Shown one piece after another: positions 47,224 through 56,329 of a stretch of DNA of 64,000 bases. Source of the DNA: Metabacillus sp. B2-18 (lineage in GTDB: Bacteria > Bacillota > Bacilli > Bacillales > Bacillaceae); NCBI RefSeq assembly GCF_021117275.1, contig NZ_CP088245.1, positions 4,067,501 to 4,131,500 on the forward strand, in the 5' to 3' direction. The notes under the pieces were generated by a model that saw only the letters and a program-made list of their open reading frames with translations, was not told the origin of the DNA and did no database searches. Position 1 is the stretch's first letter. Every line of letters begins with the position of its first letter. Both the position numbers and the translations under genes were made by a program.

Positions 47224-47280
47224 ATGGACACCCTCCTTTATCTACTTATAGAATGTCCATAATTCACGATATCATGCTAA

Positions 47281-47664
47281 TTAGTCTTGATTTGTCATTT
47301 CCTCATATTGCTCAGCTGTCATTAACTTTTCAATGTCAGCAGGGTTTGCAGGTTCAATGACGATCATCCATGCTTTTTCGTAAGGTGAATCATTAACGAA
47401 TTCTGGACTATCATCAAGATTTTCATTAATTTCTACAACTTTCCCACTAATTGGTGCATATAATTCAGATACTGTTTTTACTGACTCAACGCTTCCAAAT
47501 GGCTCGTCCGCTTGAAGTTCATCACCAATTTCTGGTAATTCAACAAATACGATATCCCCAAGCTCTGATTGTGCAAAATCCGTGATACCGATACGCACCT
47601 TATCTCCTTCTACTTTTACCCACTCATGTTCTTCTGAATAACGCAGTTCTTTAGGTGTGTTCAT
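47281..47664 (-). CDS. gcvH: Glycine cleavage system H protein
   Basis: A 127-residue lipoyl-carrier protein. The lipoylated lysine is Lys63 in [15 protein letters not shown], at the hairpin tip of the lipoyl domain. GcvH shuttles the aminomethyl group in glycine cleavage and, in Bacillus, is also the hub from which lipoyl groups are passed to other enzymes. LipA, which makes the lipoyl group, is at 24.6 kb. GGAGG precedes the ATG. gcvT and gcvP are not in this window. Confidence 0.96.
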   Translation of the reverse strand: MNTPKELRYSEEHEWVKVEGDKVRIGITDFAQSELGDIVFVELPEIGDELQADEPFGSVESVKTVSELYAPISGKVVEINENLDDSPEFVNDSPYEKAWMIVIEPANPADIEKLMTAEQYEEMTNQD

Positions 47665-47751
47665 GTCTTCATACCTCCAGGAATATTTACAAATTTCAGC
47701 TTAATCATCTTTGTTTTAACAGTTTTCCGTTAACTATGCAATAACTAACTT

Positions 47752-48111
47752 CTATTTATTCCAAGTTTCGCCAAATTGCTCTTCTTTAAAGCCAACTGTA
47801 GCATGTTCATTACCAACTGTAAGAGGACGTTTAATAAGCATTCCTTCACTTGCTAAGAGTTGAAGCATTTCATCCTCTGACATTGATGCAAGTTTATCTT
47901 TAAGCCCAAGTTCACGATATTTTTGTCCACTTGTATTAAAGAATTTTTTAAGCTCTAGTCCACTTTTTTTGTAAATGCTTTCTAGCTCTTCTTTATTTGG
48001 TGGGTTTTCAACGATATGTATTTCATTAAATTCTACATTATGATCTTCAAGCCATTTTTTAGCTTTACGACACGTCCCACATTTAGGATACCAGTAAAAA
48101 TTCAGTGCCAA
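47752..48111 (-). CDS. yusI: ArsC/Spx-family protein YusI
   Basis: A 119-residue thioredoxin-fold protein of the ArsC/Spx family with FYWYPKCGTCRKAKKWL (CGTC) at the start and LLIKRPLT-like MLIKRPLTVG near the end. The start is TTG with GAGGTG 6 bases upstream (LALNFYWYP); longer starts lack a site. Family members are arsenate reductases or RNA polymerase regulators; this branch is uncharacterised. Confidence 0.87.
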   Translation of the reverse strand: MALNFYWYPKCGTCRKAKKWLEDHNVEFNEIHIVENPPNKEELESIYKKSGLELKKFFNTSGQKYRELGLKDKLASMSEDEMLQLLASEGMLIKRPLTVGNEHATVGFKEEQFGETWNK

Positions 48112-48302
48112 GTTTTTCACCTCTTTGCTCCTAATAATCAAACTTTCCAATTAAGGAATATTTTTCTCTATCTTATCATATATCATCATTCCCGCCTAAT
48201 TAGAAATAATTAAATTTCAAGGCTCAAATTTAACTTTTATCTTATTTGGTTGAGAATTAGAAGGCACTGAACATTGCTCTTTATTGATTGAAAACAGGTT
48301 GA

Positions 48303-48328
48303 AGGAGGCAATGATATCATTGCCTCCT
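48303..48328. repeat. Perfect 26-bp palindrome after fadE
   Basis: AGGAGGCAATGAT is followed immediately by its exact reverse complement. It begins 6 bases past the fadE stop. There is no T-run on the minus strand (TTCAACC follows), so it may stabilise or process mRNA or be a weak terminator. Confidence 0.7.
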
Positions 48329-48333
48329 GAAAA

Positions 48334-50118
48334 TTAAGCTAGATATGCATTTTTATCGATAATTGCTGCTGCAATCTCTCTTTTCTTGCCAATTACATTA
48401 ATTGGAGTGTGACGTGTAAATTTACGTAATGCTGACATCATCATTCGTAGAGAATCACCTGACTCAACCGCAATTAATGATTCTTTTGCATGTGCTTCAA
48501 TTTCATTGAAGGCTTCTTGGCAATATACTTGTGTATAAAGAAGCTTTTGTTTGTTTTTCTCTTCACCGTTCTTAGCAATTGCTTTTTCAGTACGTAAAAT
48601 CGCTGACTCCATCGCATATACATTGCTTACAATATCAGCAATATTTACAAGAACCTCTTGCTCTTTTTGTAATTCTTTTCCGTACTTTTGTGCTGCTAAA
48701 CCAGCAATTAAAATGCCGATTTTCTTTGCATTTTTTAATAAGTACTTTTCTTGTTCTAGTGTCCCTTCTCCGACCTCTTCAGGCATAAGCATCATCAGCT
48801 CTTCTTGTAAACTTTGCGCTTTTTGGAATAAAGGTAGTTCACCTTTCATAGCTTTTCGTAAATAGGTTCCTGGTACTAGTAGACGGTTGATCTCATTTGT
48901 TCCTTCAAAAATACGGTTAATACGAGAATCGCGATAAACACGCTCAACTTCATATTCTGCCATGAATCCATAACCACCGTGAATTTGAACAGCCTCATCT
49001 ACGACATAGTCTAGTGTTTCAGAACCAAATACTTTATTTAATGAACATTCAATAGCATACTCAGCAATTGATTCTGCGACTTTTTTTCCGTTTTTAATTT
49101 CCTCATCAGTTAACCTACTCATACGGTCTTCGAATAGACCAACGGTGCGATAAACTGAACTTTCCATCGCATATGTTTTCGCTGCCATATTTGCAAGTTT
49201 TTCCTGAATAAGAGAGAAGCTTGAAATTGGTGTTTTGAACTGTTGACGCTGGTTCGCATATTGAACAGCTACATCTATTAAGCGCTTTGCTCCACCAATT
49301 GTTCCAACTGCTAGCTTATAACGACCAATGTTCAAGATATTAAAGGCAATCACATGTCCTTTACCTAACTCACCTAATAAGTTCTCTTTTGGCACTAGAG
49401 CATCTTCTAGGATAACTGTTCTTGTTGAAGATCCTTTTATTCCCATTTTCTTTTCTTCAGGACCTGTTGAAACACCTGGAAAATCTCTCTCTACAATGAA
49501 TGCTGAGAAATGTTCACCATCTACCTTTGCATAAACAACAATAACATCTGCAAAACCGGAGTTTGTGATCCATTGTTTTTCACCGTTTAACACATAGTGA
49601 GTGCCTTCTGCATTAAGTCTAGCTGTTGTTTTAGCACCAAGTGCGTCTGACCCTGAGCTTGGCTCTGTTAATGCATAAGCTGCAAGTGTTTCACCAGAAG
49701 CAAGCCCTGGTAAGTACTTTTTCTTTTGTTCTTCATTACCAAATAACACGATTGGTAATGAACCAATTCCTACGTGAGCACCAAAAGATAAAGAGAAACT
49801 TCCAGCTCTTGAAATCTTTTCAGTAATTAAAGCAGAGCTGATTTTATCTAATCCAAATCCGCCATACTCCTCAGGTACATCTGCCCCTAATAAACCAAGT
49901 TCCCCCGCTTGCTTTAAAAGCTTAATAGATTTATCAAATTCATGATTTTCAATATCTTCAAGATGTGGAAGCACTTCATTAACCGCAAAATCCTCCGTTG
50001 TTTTTGCAATCATTTTGTGTTCATCTGTAAAATCCTCAGGAGTAAAAACTCGATCATATGAAACATCTTCAATTAAAAAGCTTCCACCTTTAATCACTGC
50101 ATCTGTTGCTTTTGACAT
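48334..50118 (-). CDS. fadE: Acyl-CoA dehydrogenase FadE
   Basis: A 594-residue FAD-dependent acyl-CoA dehydrogenase with the long C-terminal extension (about 400-594) seen in very-long-chain types. Typical motifs are YALTEPSSGSDA near 150, WITNSGFADV near 185, and FEGTNEINRL near 405, just after QIHGGYGFMAEY. The catalytic glutamate is in that C-terminal region. It performs the first oxidation of beta-oxidation and is the last gene of fadN-fadA-fadE. AATGGGGG precedes the ATG. Confidence 0.94.
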   Translation of the reverse strand: MSKATDAVIKGGSFLIEDVSYDRVFTPEDFTDEHKMIAKTTEDFAVNEVLPHLEDIENHEFDKSIKLLKQAGELGLLGADVPEEYGGFGLDKISSALITEKISRAGSFSLSFGAHVGIGSLPIVLFGNEEQKKKYLPGLASGETLAAYALTEPSSGSDALGAKTTARLNAEGTHYVLNGEKQWITNSGFADVIVVYAKVDGEHFSAFIVERDFPGVSTGPEEKKMGIKGSSTRTVILEDALVPKENLLGELGKGHVIAFNILNIGRYKLAVGTIGGAKRLIDVAVQYANQRQQFKTPISSFSLIQEKLANMAAKTYAMESSVYRTVGLFEDRMSRLTDEEIKNGKKVAESIAEYAIECSLNKVFGSETLDYVVDEAVQIHGGYGFMAEYEVERVYRDSRINRIFEGTNEINRLLVPGTYLRKAMKGELPLFQKAQSLQEELMMLMPEEVGEGTLEQEKYLLKNAKKIGILIAGLAAQKYGKELQKEQEVLVNIADIVSNVYAMESAILRTEKAIAKNGEEKNKQKLLYTQVYCQEAFNEIEAHAKESLIAVESGDSLRMMMSALRKFTRHTPINVIGKKREIAAAIIDKNAYLA

Positions 50119-50217
50119 GAAAATTCCCCCATTAACATTTATTTGAATAACTGCTATTTAGAAAGTAGAACTTGAAACAATCGTTTTTTTCGATTGCTCA
50201 TCTGTTGTCGTTAATAC

Positions 50218-51393
50218 TTACAATAATTCAAATACCCCTGCAGCACCCATTCCGCCACCAATACACATTGTTACGACACCAAATTGTTCATTTCTTCTTT
50301 TCATTTCATGGATTAATGAAAGAGTTAACTTTGCACCAGAACATCCAAGTGGATGACCAAGTGCAATTGCTCCACCGTTTACATTCACTTTATCTTCGTC
50401 AAGTCCTAGCTCTCTAATAACTTGAATGGATTGAGAAGCAAATGCTTCATTTAATTCAAATAAGCCAATATCTGAAAGCTCCAAGCCTGCGTATTTTAAA
50501 GCTAAAGGTACAGCAGCAACTGGACCAATTCCCATAATTTCAGGAGGAACTCCGGCAACAGCAAATGACCTAAACTTCACCAATGGTTGGTAGCCAAGAG
50601 ATTGAGCTTTTTCCCGATCCATCAGCATAACAGCTGCAGCTCCGTCACTTGTTTGTGAAGAATTACCTGCTGTGACAGACCCTTTTACTGAAAATGCCGG
50701 CTTTAATGTAGCAAGTACTTTTGAAGTTGTGTTTGCTCGAACACCCTCATCCTGATTGAACTTAACAATCTTTTCATGTAATTTATGATCAGGTCCAACT
50801 GTTCTTACTGGTACATCTACAGGAACAATTTCATCATCAAATTTTCCTTCTTTAATTGCATTTGCCGCTCTCTGATGACTTCTTACTGCAAAAGCGTCCT
50901 GCTCTTCACGTGTGATACCATATTTTTTGGCAACAGCTTCAGCAGTGTGTCCCATGCCCATATAATATTCTGGAGCTTCTTCAGCTAGCTTTGCATTTGG
51001 CCTGACAACATGCCCCATCATTGGAACAAGGCTCATAGATTCAGCTCCACCTGCAATGGTTGTTTCTGAATGACCTAGCATAATTTTTTCAGCCCCATAG
51101 GCGATACTTTGTAACCCGGACGAGCAATAGCGATTTATTGTGATCGCAGGAACTGTATAAGGGAGACCGGCTAAAGCCCCAATGTTTCTTGCCATATTTA
51201 ATCCCTGCTCTGCTTCGGGCATTGCACAGCCTATAATGAGATCATCAATATTCCCGTCATAATCCCCTGCTCTTTTTAATGTTTCCTTTACAGCTAATGC
51301 TCCCAAATCATCAGGTCGCATGTTTGCTAACGTACCTTTTTTCGCTCTTCCTACAGGTGTTCTGGCACCTGCCACAATAACTGCTTCTCTCAT
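50218..51393 (-). CDS. fadA: Acetyl-CoA C-acyltransferase FadA
   Basis: A 391-residue thiolase. The acyl-accepting nucleophile is Cys90 in INRYCSSGLQS; the C-terminal active-site motifs are NGGAIALGHPLGCSGAK (His) and CIGGGMGAAGVFE (second Cys). It cleaves 3-ketoacyl-CoA with CoA at the end of each cycle. It lies 26 bases after fadN and 99 before fadE on the same strand. AAAGGGAGG precedes the ATG. Confidence 0.95.
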   Translation of the reverse strand: MREAVIVAGARTPVGRAKKGTLANMRPDDLGALAVKETLKRAGDYDGNIDDLIIGCAMPEAEQGLNMARNIGALAGLPYTVPAITINRYCSSGLQSIAYGAEKIMLGHSETTIAGGAESMSLVPMMGHVVRPNAKLAEEAPEYYMGMGHTAEAVAKKYGITREEQDAFAVRSHQRAANAIKEGKFDDEIVPVDVPVRTVGPDHKLHEKIVKFNQDEGVRANTTSKVLATLKPAFSVKGSVTAGNSSQTSDGAAAVMLMDREKAQSLGYQPLVKFRSFAVAGVPPEIMGIGPVAAVPLALKYAGLELSDIGLFELNEAFASQSIQVIRELGLDEDKVNVNGGAIALGHPLGCSGAKLTLSLIHEMKRRNEQFGVVTMCIGGGMGAAGVFELL

Positions 51394-51419
51394 TCTACTA
51401 ACCTCCCTTTCTTACAGTA

Positions 51420-53804
51420 TTAGTTTCTAAGTGGTTTGCCTTTTAAAAGCATATGCTGCATACGTTGCTGTGACTTCCCTTCAGCTACTAAGCTTAAAAA
51501 TGCTTGTTTTTCTAAATCCAGCAAATATTGCTCATCTACTTCTGTACCGAATGGAACCTTACCTCCTGCGATAACATAGGCAAGTTTCTTTGCGATTTTT
51601 AAATCATGATCTGAAATATATCCGGAAAGATGCATGGATTGGGCACCGAGTAAAAGAGTCGCATAGCCCGTTTCTCCCACTACAGGTACTTTGTTGCGGA
51701 CAGGTGGTTGATATCCGTTATCGTAAAGCTCAATGACTCTTTGTTTTGCATCGTATAATAAGTGATCACTATTCACACTGATGTTGTCACGATTGTTTAG
51801 GAACTGATTTTTTCTTGCCTCTGCTGCAGAAGTCGATACTTTTGCCATGGCAATTGTTTCAAAGACTTTGTTAGCAACTGATTGTAAATCAAAGTCTGCT
51901 CCCTTAGGCATGTTGCTTAATTGCTTTATATAAAGCTCTTTGTTTCCGCCACCGCCTGGAATCAGTCCTACCCCAACTTCTACTAATCCCATATATGTTT
52001 CACTTGATGCTTGAATGCTACTTGCCGGTAAGCATATCTCCGCTCCACCACCTAATGTCATCCCAAACGGTGCAGCAACCACTGGTTTTTTGCTATATTT
52101 TATCTTCATCATTGCCTGTTGAAATTGATGAACAACCATTTCGATTTCAAAAATATTATCATCCTGTGCTTCCATTAGAATCATTCCTAAATTTGCTCCA
52201 ACACAGAAGTTTTTACCTTGATTTCCAATAACAAGTCCTTTGTAGTTCTTTTCAACTTCATCAACTGCAAAATTAATCATTTGGATAATATCTAACCCAA
52301 TTGCATTGCTTTGTGAGTGAAACTCAAGCAACGCAACATCATTACCTAAATCAATAAAGCTTGCACCACTATTTTTCTTAATAACACCATTTATTTGTTT
52401 ATGTGTCTTTAAATTAATCACTTTAGGGTTTTGTCTTACTTGTCGATACTCACCATTGTTATAGAAGAAAAGAACCCCATTCTCTTCTCTGTAGAATGTT
52501 CCAAAGCCCTTTCCAAGCATTTCTTTTACCCAACTTGGTACTTGAACACCTTGCTGCTCCATTAATTCAACTGATTTTTCTACACCAATTGCATCCCACA
52601 GCTCAAACGGACCAGCCTCCCAGCCAAATCCCCATTTCATTGCTTGGTCAATTGCGACAATATCATCAGCAATTTCACCTAGTAGCTGGGCAGAATAAAC
52701 TAGTGTTGGTACGGTGATGCTTCTTAACAATGCACCCGCTCGATCATCGCTATAAATAAGCGCTTTCAATTTATTTGGTAAGCCTTTAGCCTGCTTTGCA
52801 AGTTCTACAGATGCTGCCTGCAATCTCTTTTTCTCTTCATATTCAAATGTTTCAGGGTTTAATTCTAGAATTGTTTTTCCTTCTTTTTTATAAAATCCTT
52901 GACCGCTTTTACTGCCAAGCCATTTATTATCAAGCATTTTTTCTAAAAAGCCGGGAAGTTCAAATACTGCTTTTTCTTGTCCATCCACTTGCTCATGTAC
53001 ATTTTTCGCCACGTGTGCAAATGTGTCCAAACCTACTACATCAAGTGTTCGGAAAGTAGCACTTTTTGGTCTACCGATAATTGGTCCGGTAATAGAATCA
53101 ACCTCACCGACACTATAACCGCCTTTTAACATTTCTTGGACTGTTACTAGTAAGCCATATGTTCCAATTCGGTTTGCAATAAAGTTAGGCGTGTCCTTTG
53201 CTTCTACAACACCTTTTCCTAACACATCTTCACCAAATGTTTTCATAAACGATAAAACAGCCTTGTCAGTATCTTTTGTTGGAATGATTTCCAATAGCTT
53301 TAAATATCTCGGTGGGTTAAAGAAATGGGTGCCTAAAAAATGCTTTCTAAAGTCATCTGAACGACCTTCAGCCATTGCTTCTACTGAAATACCTGATGTA
53401 TTTGAACTAATAATACTTCCTTGTTTTCTATGTTCATCAACCTGCGCAAACACTTGTTGTTTGACAGCTAAATTTTCAACAACAACTTCAATAATCCAAT
53501 CAGCCTCTGACAATTGATTCATATCATCCTCAAAGTTACCGACCTTAATGAGTTCGAGGTTGCTCTTCACCGTAAGTGGTGCCGGCTTTTGTTTTAAAAG
53601 TTTTTGAACAGCTGTGGATGCGATACGATTACGTACAGCTTTATCTTGTAATGTTAAACCTTTTTTTACCTCATCGTCATTTACCTCACGAGGCACGATA
53701 TCTAATAGTAAGACAGGGATGCCGATATTTGCTAAGTGTGCTGCAATTCCTGAGCCCATCACTCCTGAACCTAACACAGCAGCTCTCTTAATTCGCTGGA
53801 CCAT
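51420..53804 (-). CDS. fadN: 3-hydroxyacyl-CoA dehydrogenase/enoyl-CoA hydratase FadN
   Basis: A 794-residue bifunctional protein. The N-terminal Rossmann motif AAVLGSGVMGSGIAAHL is at residues 8-24, followed by the dehydrogenase domains (to about 420, with LGTHFFNPPRYLKLLEI near 155). The C-terminal third is a crotonase/enoyl-CoA hydratase domain with LVEVGVGLIPGGGGNKELYI near 610-630. This order, dehydrogenase first, is typical of Bacillus FadN and the reverse of E. coli FadB. It heads the operon; a FadR-type operator lies 18 bases before the ATG. Confidence 0.95.
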   Translation of the reverse strand: MVQRIKRAAVLGSGVMGSGIAAHLANIGIPVLLLDIVPREVNDDEVKKGLTLQDKAVRNRIASTAVQKLLKQKPAPLTVKSNLELIKVGNFEDDMNQLSEADWIIEVVVENLAVKQQVFAQVDEHRKQGSIISSNTSGISVEAMAEGRSDDFRKHFLGTHFFNPPRYLKLLEIIPTKDTDKAVLSFMKTFGEDVLGKGVVEAKDTPNFIANRIGTYGLLVTVQEMLKGGYSVGEVDSITGPIIGRPKSATFRTLDVVGLDTFAHVAKNVHEQVDGQEKAVFELPGFLEKMLDNKWLGSKSGQGFYKKEGKTILELNPETFEYEEKKRLQAASVELAKQAKGLPNKLKALIYSDDRAGALLRSITVPTLVYSAQLLGEIADDIVAIDQAMKWGFGWEAGPFELWDAIGVEKSVELMEQQGVQVPSWVKEMLGKGFGTFYREENGVLFFYNNGEYRQVRQNPKVINLKTHKQINGVIKKNSGASFIDLGNDVALLEFHSQSNAIGLDIIQMINFAVDEVEKNYKGLVIGNQGKNFCVGANLGMILMEAQDDNIFEIEMVVHQFQQAMMKIKYSKKPVVAAPFGMTLGGGAEICLPASSIQASSETYMGLVEVGVGLIPGGGGNKELYIKQLSNMPKGADFDLQSVANKVFETIAMAKVSTSAAEARKNQFLNNRDNISVNSDHLLYDAKQRVIELYDNGYQPPVRNKVPVVGETGYATLLLGAQSMHLSGYISDHDLKIAKKLAYVIAGGKVPFGTEVDEQYLLDLEKQAFLSLVAEGKSQQRMQHMLLKGKPLRN

Positions 53805-53821
53805 TACATTTCCCCCTTATT

Positions 53822-53839
53822 TGAATGAATACTCATTCA
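53822..53839. promoter_or_regulatory. FadR-type operator of fadNAE
   Basis: TGAATGAATACTCATTCA is an almost perfect palindrome (TGAATGA-N4-TCATTCA) matching the B. subtilis FadR (YsiA, TetR-family) operator. It sits between the promoter region and the ribosome binding site of fadN. Long-chain acyl-CoA is expected to release FadR and induce the operon. Confidence 0.85.
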
Positions 53840-53990
53840 TTTTTCTCCCAAAAAAAATGAACCTTACGAATGAGCTCCTTTAATAATAATATAAAAGATT
53901 TTAAAAATTTGTTCAATAGATTTATCATATTTTTTACTAAATAATAAAATTCATCTTAGGAAAACCTAATTTAGCAGGGGGTGATACTTC

Positions 53991-54146
53991 ATGGCACGTT
54001 TAAAAAAATCTCCATCAAAAGCAGGTGTTAGTGCTGCAAGTGTAAAAGGGAATGCTGGTCCTAATAACGAAAAGGCCGGTGGCGGTAAGCGCACTAGTCA
54101 AAATCAACAATACAAACAGCATAATATGGGCAGTGACAATATGTAA
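53991..54146 (+). CDS. yuzL: Small spore-associated-type protein YuzL
   Basis: A 51-residue basic, glycine/asparagine-rich protein, MARLKKSPSKAGVSAASVKG then NAGPNNEKAGGGKRTSQNQQ. It matches the YuzL family. GGGGGTGAT lies 6 bases before the ATG. The composition resembles small acid-soluble spore proteins, but a spore role is only an inference. It sits between fadN and the proline dehydrogenase gene, as in B. subtilis. Confidence 0.85.
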   Translation: MARLKKSPSKAGVSAASVKGNAGPNNEKAGGGKRTSQNQQYKQHNMGSDNM

Positions 54147-54156
54147 AAGTGTAAGT

Positions 54157-54193
54157 CTAAGGGGTCTGACATAGGTTGCAGGCCCCTTCTTAG
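54157..54193. terminator. Terminator yuzL/proline dehydrogenase gene
   Basis: CTAAGGGG pairs with CCCCTTCTTAG around a looped middle that also pairs in part (CTG/CAG). It lies between convergent genes. Confidence 0.75.
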
Positions 54194-54213
54194 TTTTCCA
54201 GTGGCTATTTCGC

Positions 54214-55131
54214 TTAGCGTTTAAAAATCCCCTTCAAAACAAACGCTACATTAGCAGGCCTTTCTGCCATTCTTCTCATAAAATATCCATACCAATCTGT
54301 CCCAAATGGTACATAGACACGCATTCGATATCCTTCTTTAACTAAATCTAATTGCTTTTCAGGTCTAATACCATACAGCATTTGAAACTCAAATTGATCC
54401 TTTGGTATCTTGTGTTGATCTACAAGCTCTTTTGTATAGTCAATCATAGTATCATCATGAGTTGCTACTGCTGTGTAATGTCCATTAAGTAGATGCATTT
54501 TAATAATTTTTTTAAAGTTTTCATCAACATCCTTTTTTTCAGGAAAAGCAACATCCGGTGATTCCTTGTAAGCACCCTTCACAAGCCTTAGGTTTGCTGC
54601 ATAGCGACCTAATTCCTCAACATCCTGAACAGTACGGTATAAATATGCTTGAACAACTGTCCCTACATGTTTGAATTCCTTTTTCAACGTCTTAAAAATT
54701 TCTAGCGTTTTCTCACATCTCGAAAAATCTTCCATATCAATTGTTACAAATACATTATACTTTTCCGCTGCTGTTAAAATACGACGCATATTCTTTAAAA
54801 CTACTTCATCAGATATATCTAAACCCATAGAAGTAAGTTTAATTGAAATTTGTGATTTCAGCTGACTGGTTCCTATAGCTTCAATTGCTTTAATACAATG
54901 ATCAGCTGTTTCTCTTGCTTCCTGCTCATCCTCAATAAATTCACCAAGGTAATCTAATGTCACATCAAGCCCTTTATGATTAAGATCTTGAATGACACCT
55001 TTTGCCAAATCAATTGTGTCACCAGCTACGAATCTTCCTGCTCCAAATCTTAGTCCATATTTTTTTGCAAGTTTAGTCAACGTCTTATTCTTGGATAAAA
55101 ACATAAAAGAGTTTCGTAATAATTGTTCCAC
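54214..55131 (-). CDS. Proline dehydrogenase (FadM/PutB-like)
   Basis: A 305-residue single-domain PRODH TIM barrel that oxidises proline to pyrroline-5-carboxylate with FAD. Conserved elements are VFVTIDMEDFSRCEKTLEIF, LRLVKGAYKE near 185, ATHDD near 228, and the C-terminal RVYVPFGTDWYGYFMRRMAERP that holds the flavin and substrate arginines. The GTG start follows AAAAGGAGG. In B. subtilis this locus is yusM (fadM/putB-type naming varies). No pyrroline-5-carboxylate dehydrogenase is nearby. Confidence 0.92.
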   Translation of the reverse strand: MEQLLRNSFMFLSKNKTLTKLAKKYGLRFGAGRFVAGDTIDLAKGVIQDLNHKGLDVTLDYLGEFIEDEQEARETADHCIKAIEAIGTSQLKSQISIKLTSMGLDISDEVVLKNMRRILTAAEKYNVFVTIDMEDFSRCEKTLEIFKTLKKEFKHVGTVVQAYLYRTVQDVEELGRYAANLRLVKGAYKESPDVAFPEKKDVDENFKKIIKMHLLNGHYTAVATHDDTMIDYTKELVDQHKIPKDQFEFQMLYGIRPEKQLDLVKEGYRMRVYVPFGTDWYGYFMRRMAERPANVAFVLKGIFKR

Positions 55132-55400
55132 TTGAAAACCCTCCTTTTGCGTTCTTATTCCATATTAAGTCCATTTTTTAGTCAATTAGCTAAATGTAAC
55201 CGCATTCATTATATAAGATTTAGTGGAATACATGTTATTTGCAAAATGACATATTGATTTATGTCTTATCAGATCTGTATTCCTCTTATCAATAGTATAT
55301 GTTTTGAAGTTAAAATCGGTTAAGGATCTCTTTTCCGATTGCATAATACACTATTGGAGTGGAACGATAAAAGGGTATGAAATTGTAAGGAGGGTTATTG

Positions 55401-55673
55401 ATGCAGCAGCAAAATATGCAACAGCAGCAACAGCAATCAATGATGATGCAGCCACCTAATGTAATCACATCCAAAGACCAGCTCTACCTAACAGATATGC
55501 TTTCGTGGAATCTTTTAGCTATGAAAAAAGCCCACTTTTTTGCATCTCAATGTCAAAATCAAGAAGTTAAAAATCAATTCGAACAAGTTGGTCAAATGCA
55601 CAATCAGCATTATCAAAAAATCTTATCACATTTACAATCTCAGCAGCCTTCATCAGGTGCTCAACTTCAGTAG
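55401..55673 (+). CDS. yusN: Spore coat protein, CotF-like (YusN)
   Basis: A 90-residue protein with a glutamine/methionine-rich N-terminus (MQQQNMQQQQQQ) and a helical-hairpin CotF-like part: ITSKDQLYLTDMLSWNLLAM and QEVKNQFEQVGQMHNQHYQK. AAGGAGG lies 7 bases before the ATG; a TTG just before it is inside the spacer. It is 14 bases from the next coat gene, forming a pair. Coat location is inferred from the family. Confidence 0.85.
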   Translation: MQQQNMQQQQQQSMMMQPPNVITSKDQLYLTDMLSWNLLAMKKAHFFASQCQNQEVKNQFEQVGQMHNQHYQKILSHLQSQQPSSGAQLQ

Positions 55674-55687
55674 GAGGTCAGGTAAGT

Positions 55688-56017
55688 ATGGATCGTAAAA
55701 TTAGCAATGCAGAAACACAAGTGCAGGAAGGACCTATGATGAACGATCGTGATTTTGCAAATGATTTATTATCAACCGAAAAATATTTAACTTCTTCTTA
55801 TTCAACTGCACTTAACGAAGCAAGTCATCAAGCACTATACCAGGATCTTTCTACAATATTTAATGAAACACAGCAGGCTCAAAGAGACCTCTATAATCTA
55901 ATGTTTAAAAATGGATGGTATTCCCTAGAAGCCGCTGATACACAGAAACTTCAACAAGCATATCAAAAGTTTTCAACAACCATTCAGCAGCAATCTCCAT
56001 ATGGAAATACTCAATAA
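55688..56017 (+). CDS. Spore coat protein, CotF family
   Basis: A 109-residue Coat_F-domain protein: MNDRDFANDLLSTEKYLTSS, ALYQDLSTIFNETQQAQRDL and FKNGWYSLEAADTQKLQQAY are classic for CotF relatives. AGGAGGTCAGGT precedes the ATG. It is the second gene of the coat pair and ends before a terminator. Confidence 0.9.
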   Translation: MDRKISNAETQVQEGPMMNDRDFANDLLSTEKYLTSSYSTALNEASHQALYQDLSTIFNETQQAQRDLYNLMFKNGWYSLEAADTQKLQQAYQKFSTTIQQQSPYGNTQ

Positions 56018-56027
56018 TCTACAAAAG

Positions 56028-56063
56028 AAAAAAGCTCACTTCATAGGAGAAGATGAGCTTTTA
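56028..56063. terminator. Terminator coat pair/yusU
   Basis: AAAAAAGCTCA pairs with TGAGCTTTTAAT around a looped stretch with further CTTC/GAAG pairing; it ends at the yusU stop. Confidence 0.78.
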
Positions 56064-56315
56064 ATCCTTCTTTTTTATTTGACGAAACTGTTCATTTAGG
56101 TCCTTGATTTCTCCAATAATACTTTTTAAATCTTCTTTAGCTTCTGGATAGGTCGAGTTCCAATGTTTAGCTAGCGGTGGCATTGACTTGGAAATATGGG
56201 TGTACAATGCCCACATCTTTACTTTTTCTTTTAATTCATCAGATGATTCACCTAATAATAATTCTGTATATTTTTCAAGCAGCCCTTCAAACTGATCTTT
56301 TAATTGTTGCTCCAT
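56061..56315 (-). CDS. yusU: DUF2573 protein YusU
   Basis: An 84-residue helical protein matching YusU: MEQQLKDQFEGLLEKYTELL and HISKSMPPLAKHWNSTYPEA. A perfect GAGGAGGTGA site precedes the ATG, overlapping the end of the FhuF-like gene 14 bases upstream. It closes the iron-uptake gene string, though a link to iron is not shown by its sequence. Confidence 0.85.
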   Translation of the reverse strand: MEQQLKDQFEGLLEKYTELLLGESSDELKEKVKMWALYTHISKSMPPLAKHWNSTYPEAKEDLKSIIGEIKDLNEQFRQIKKKD

Positions 56316-56329
56316 TGAACGTCACCTCC

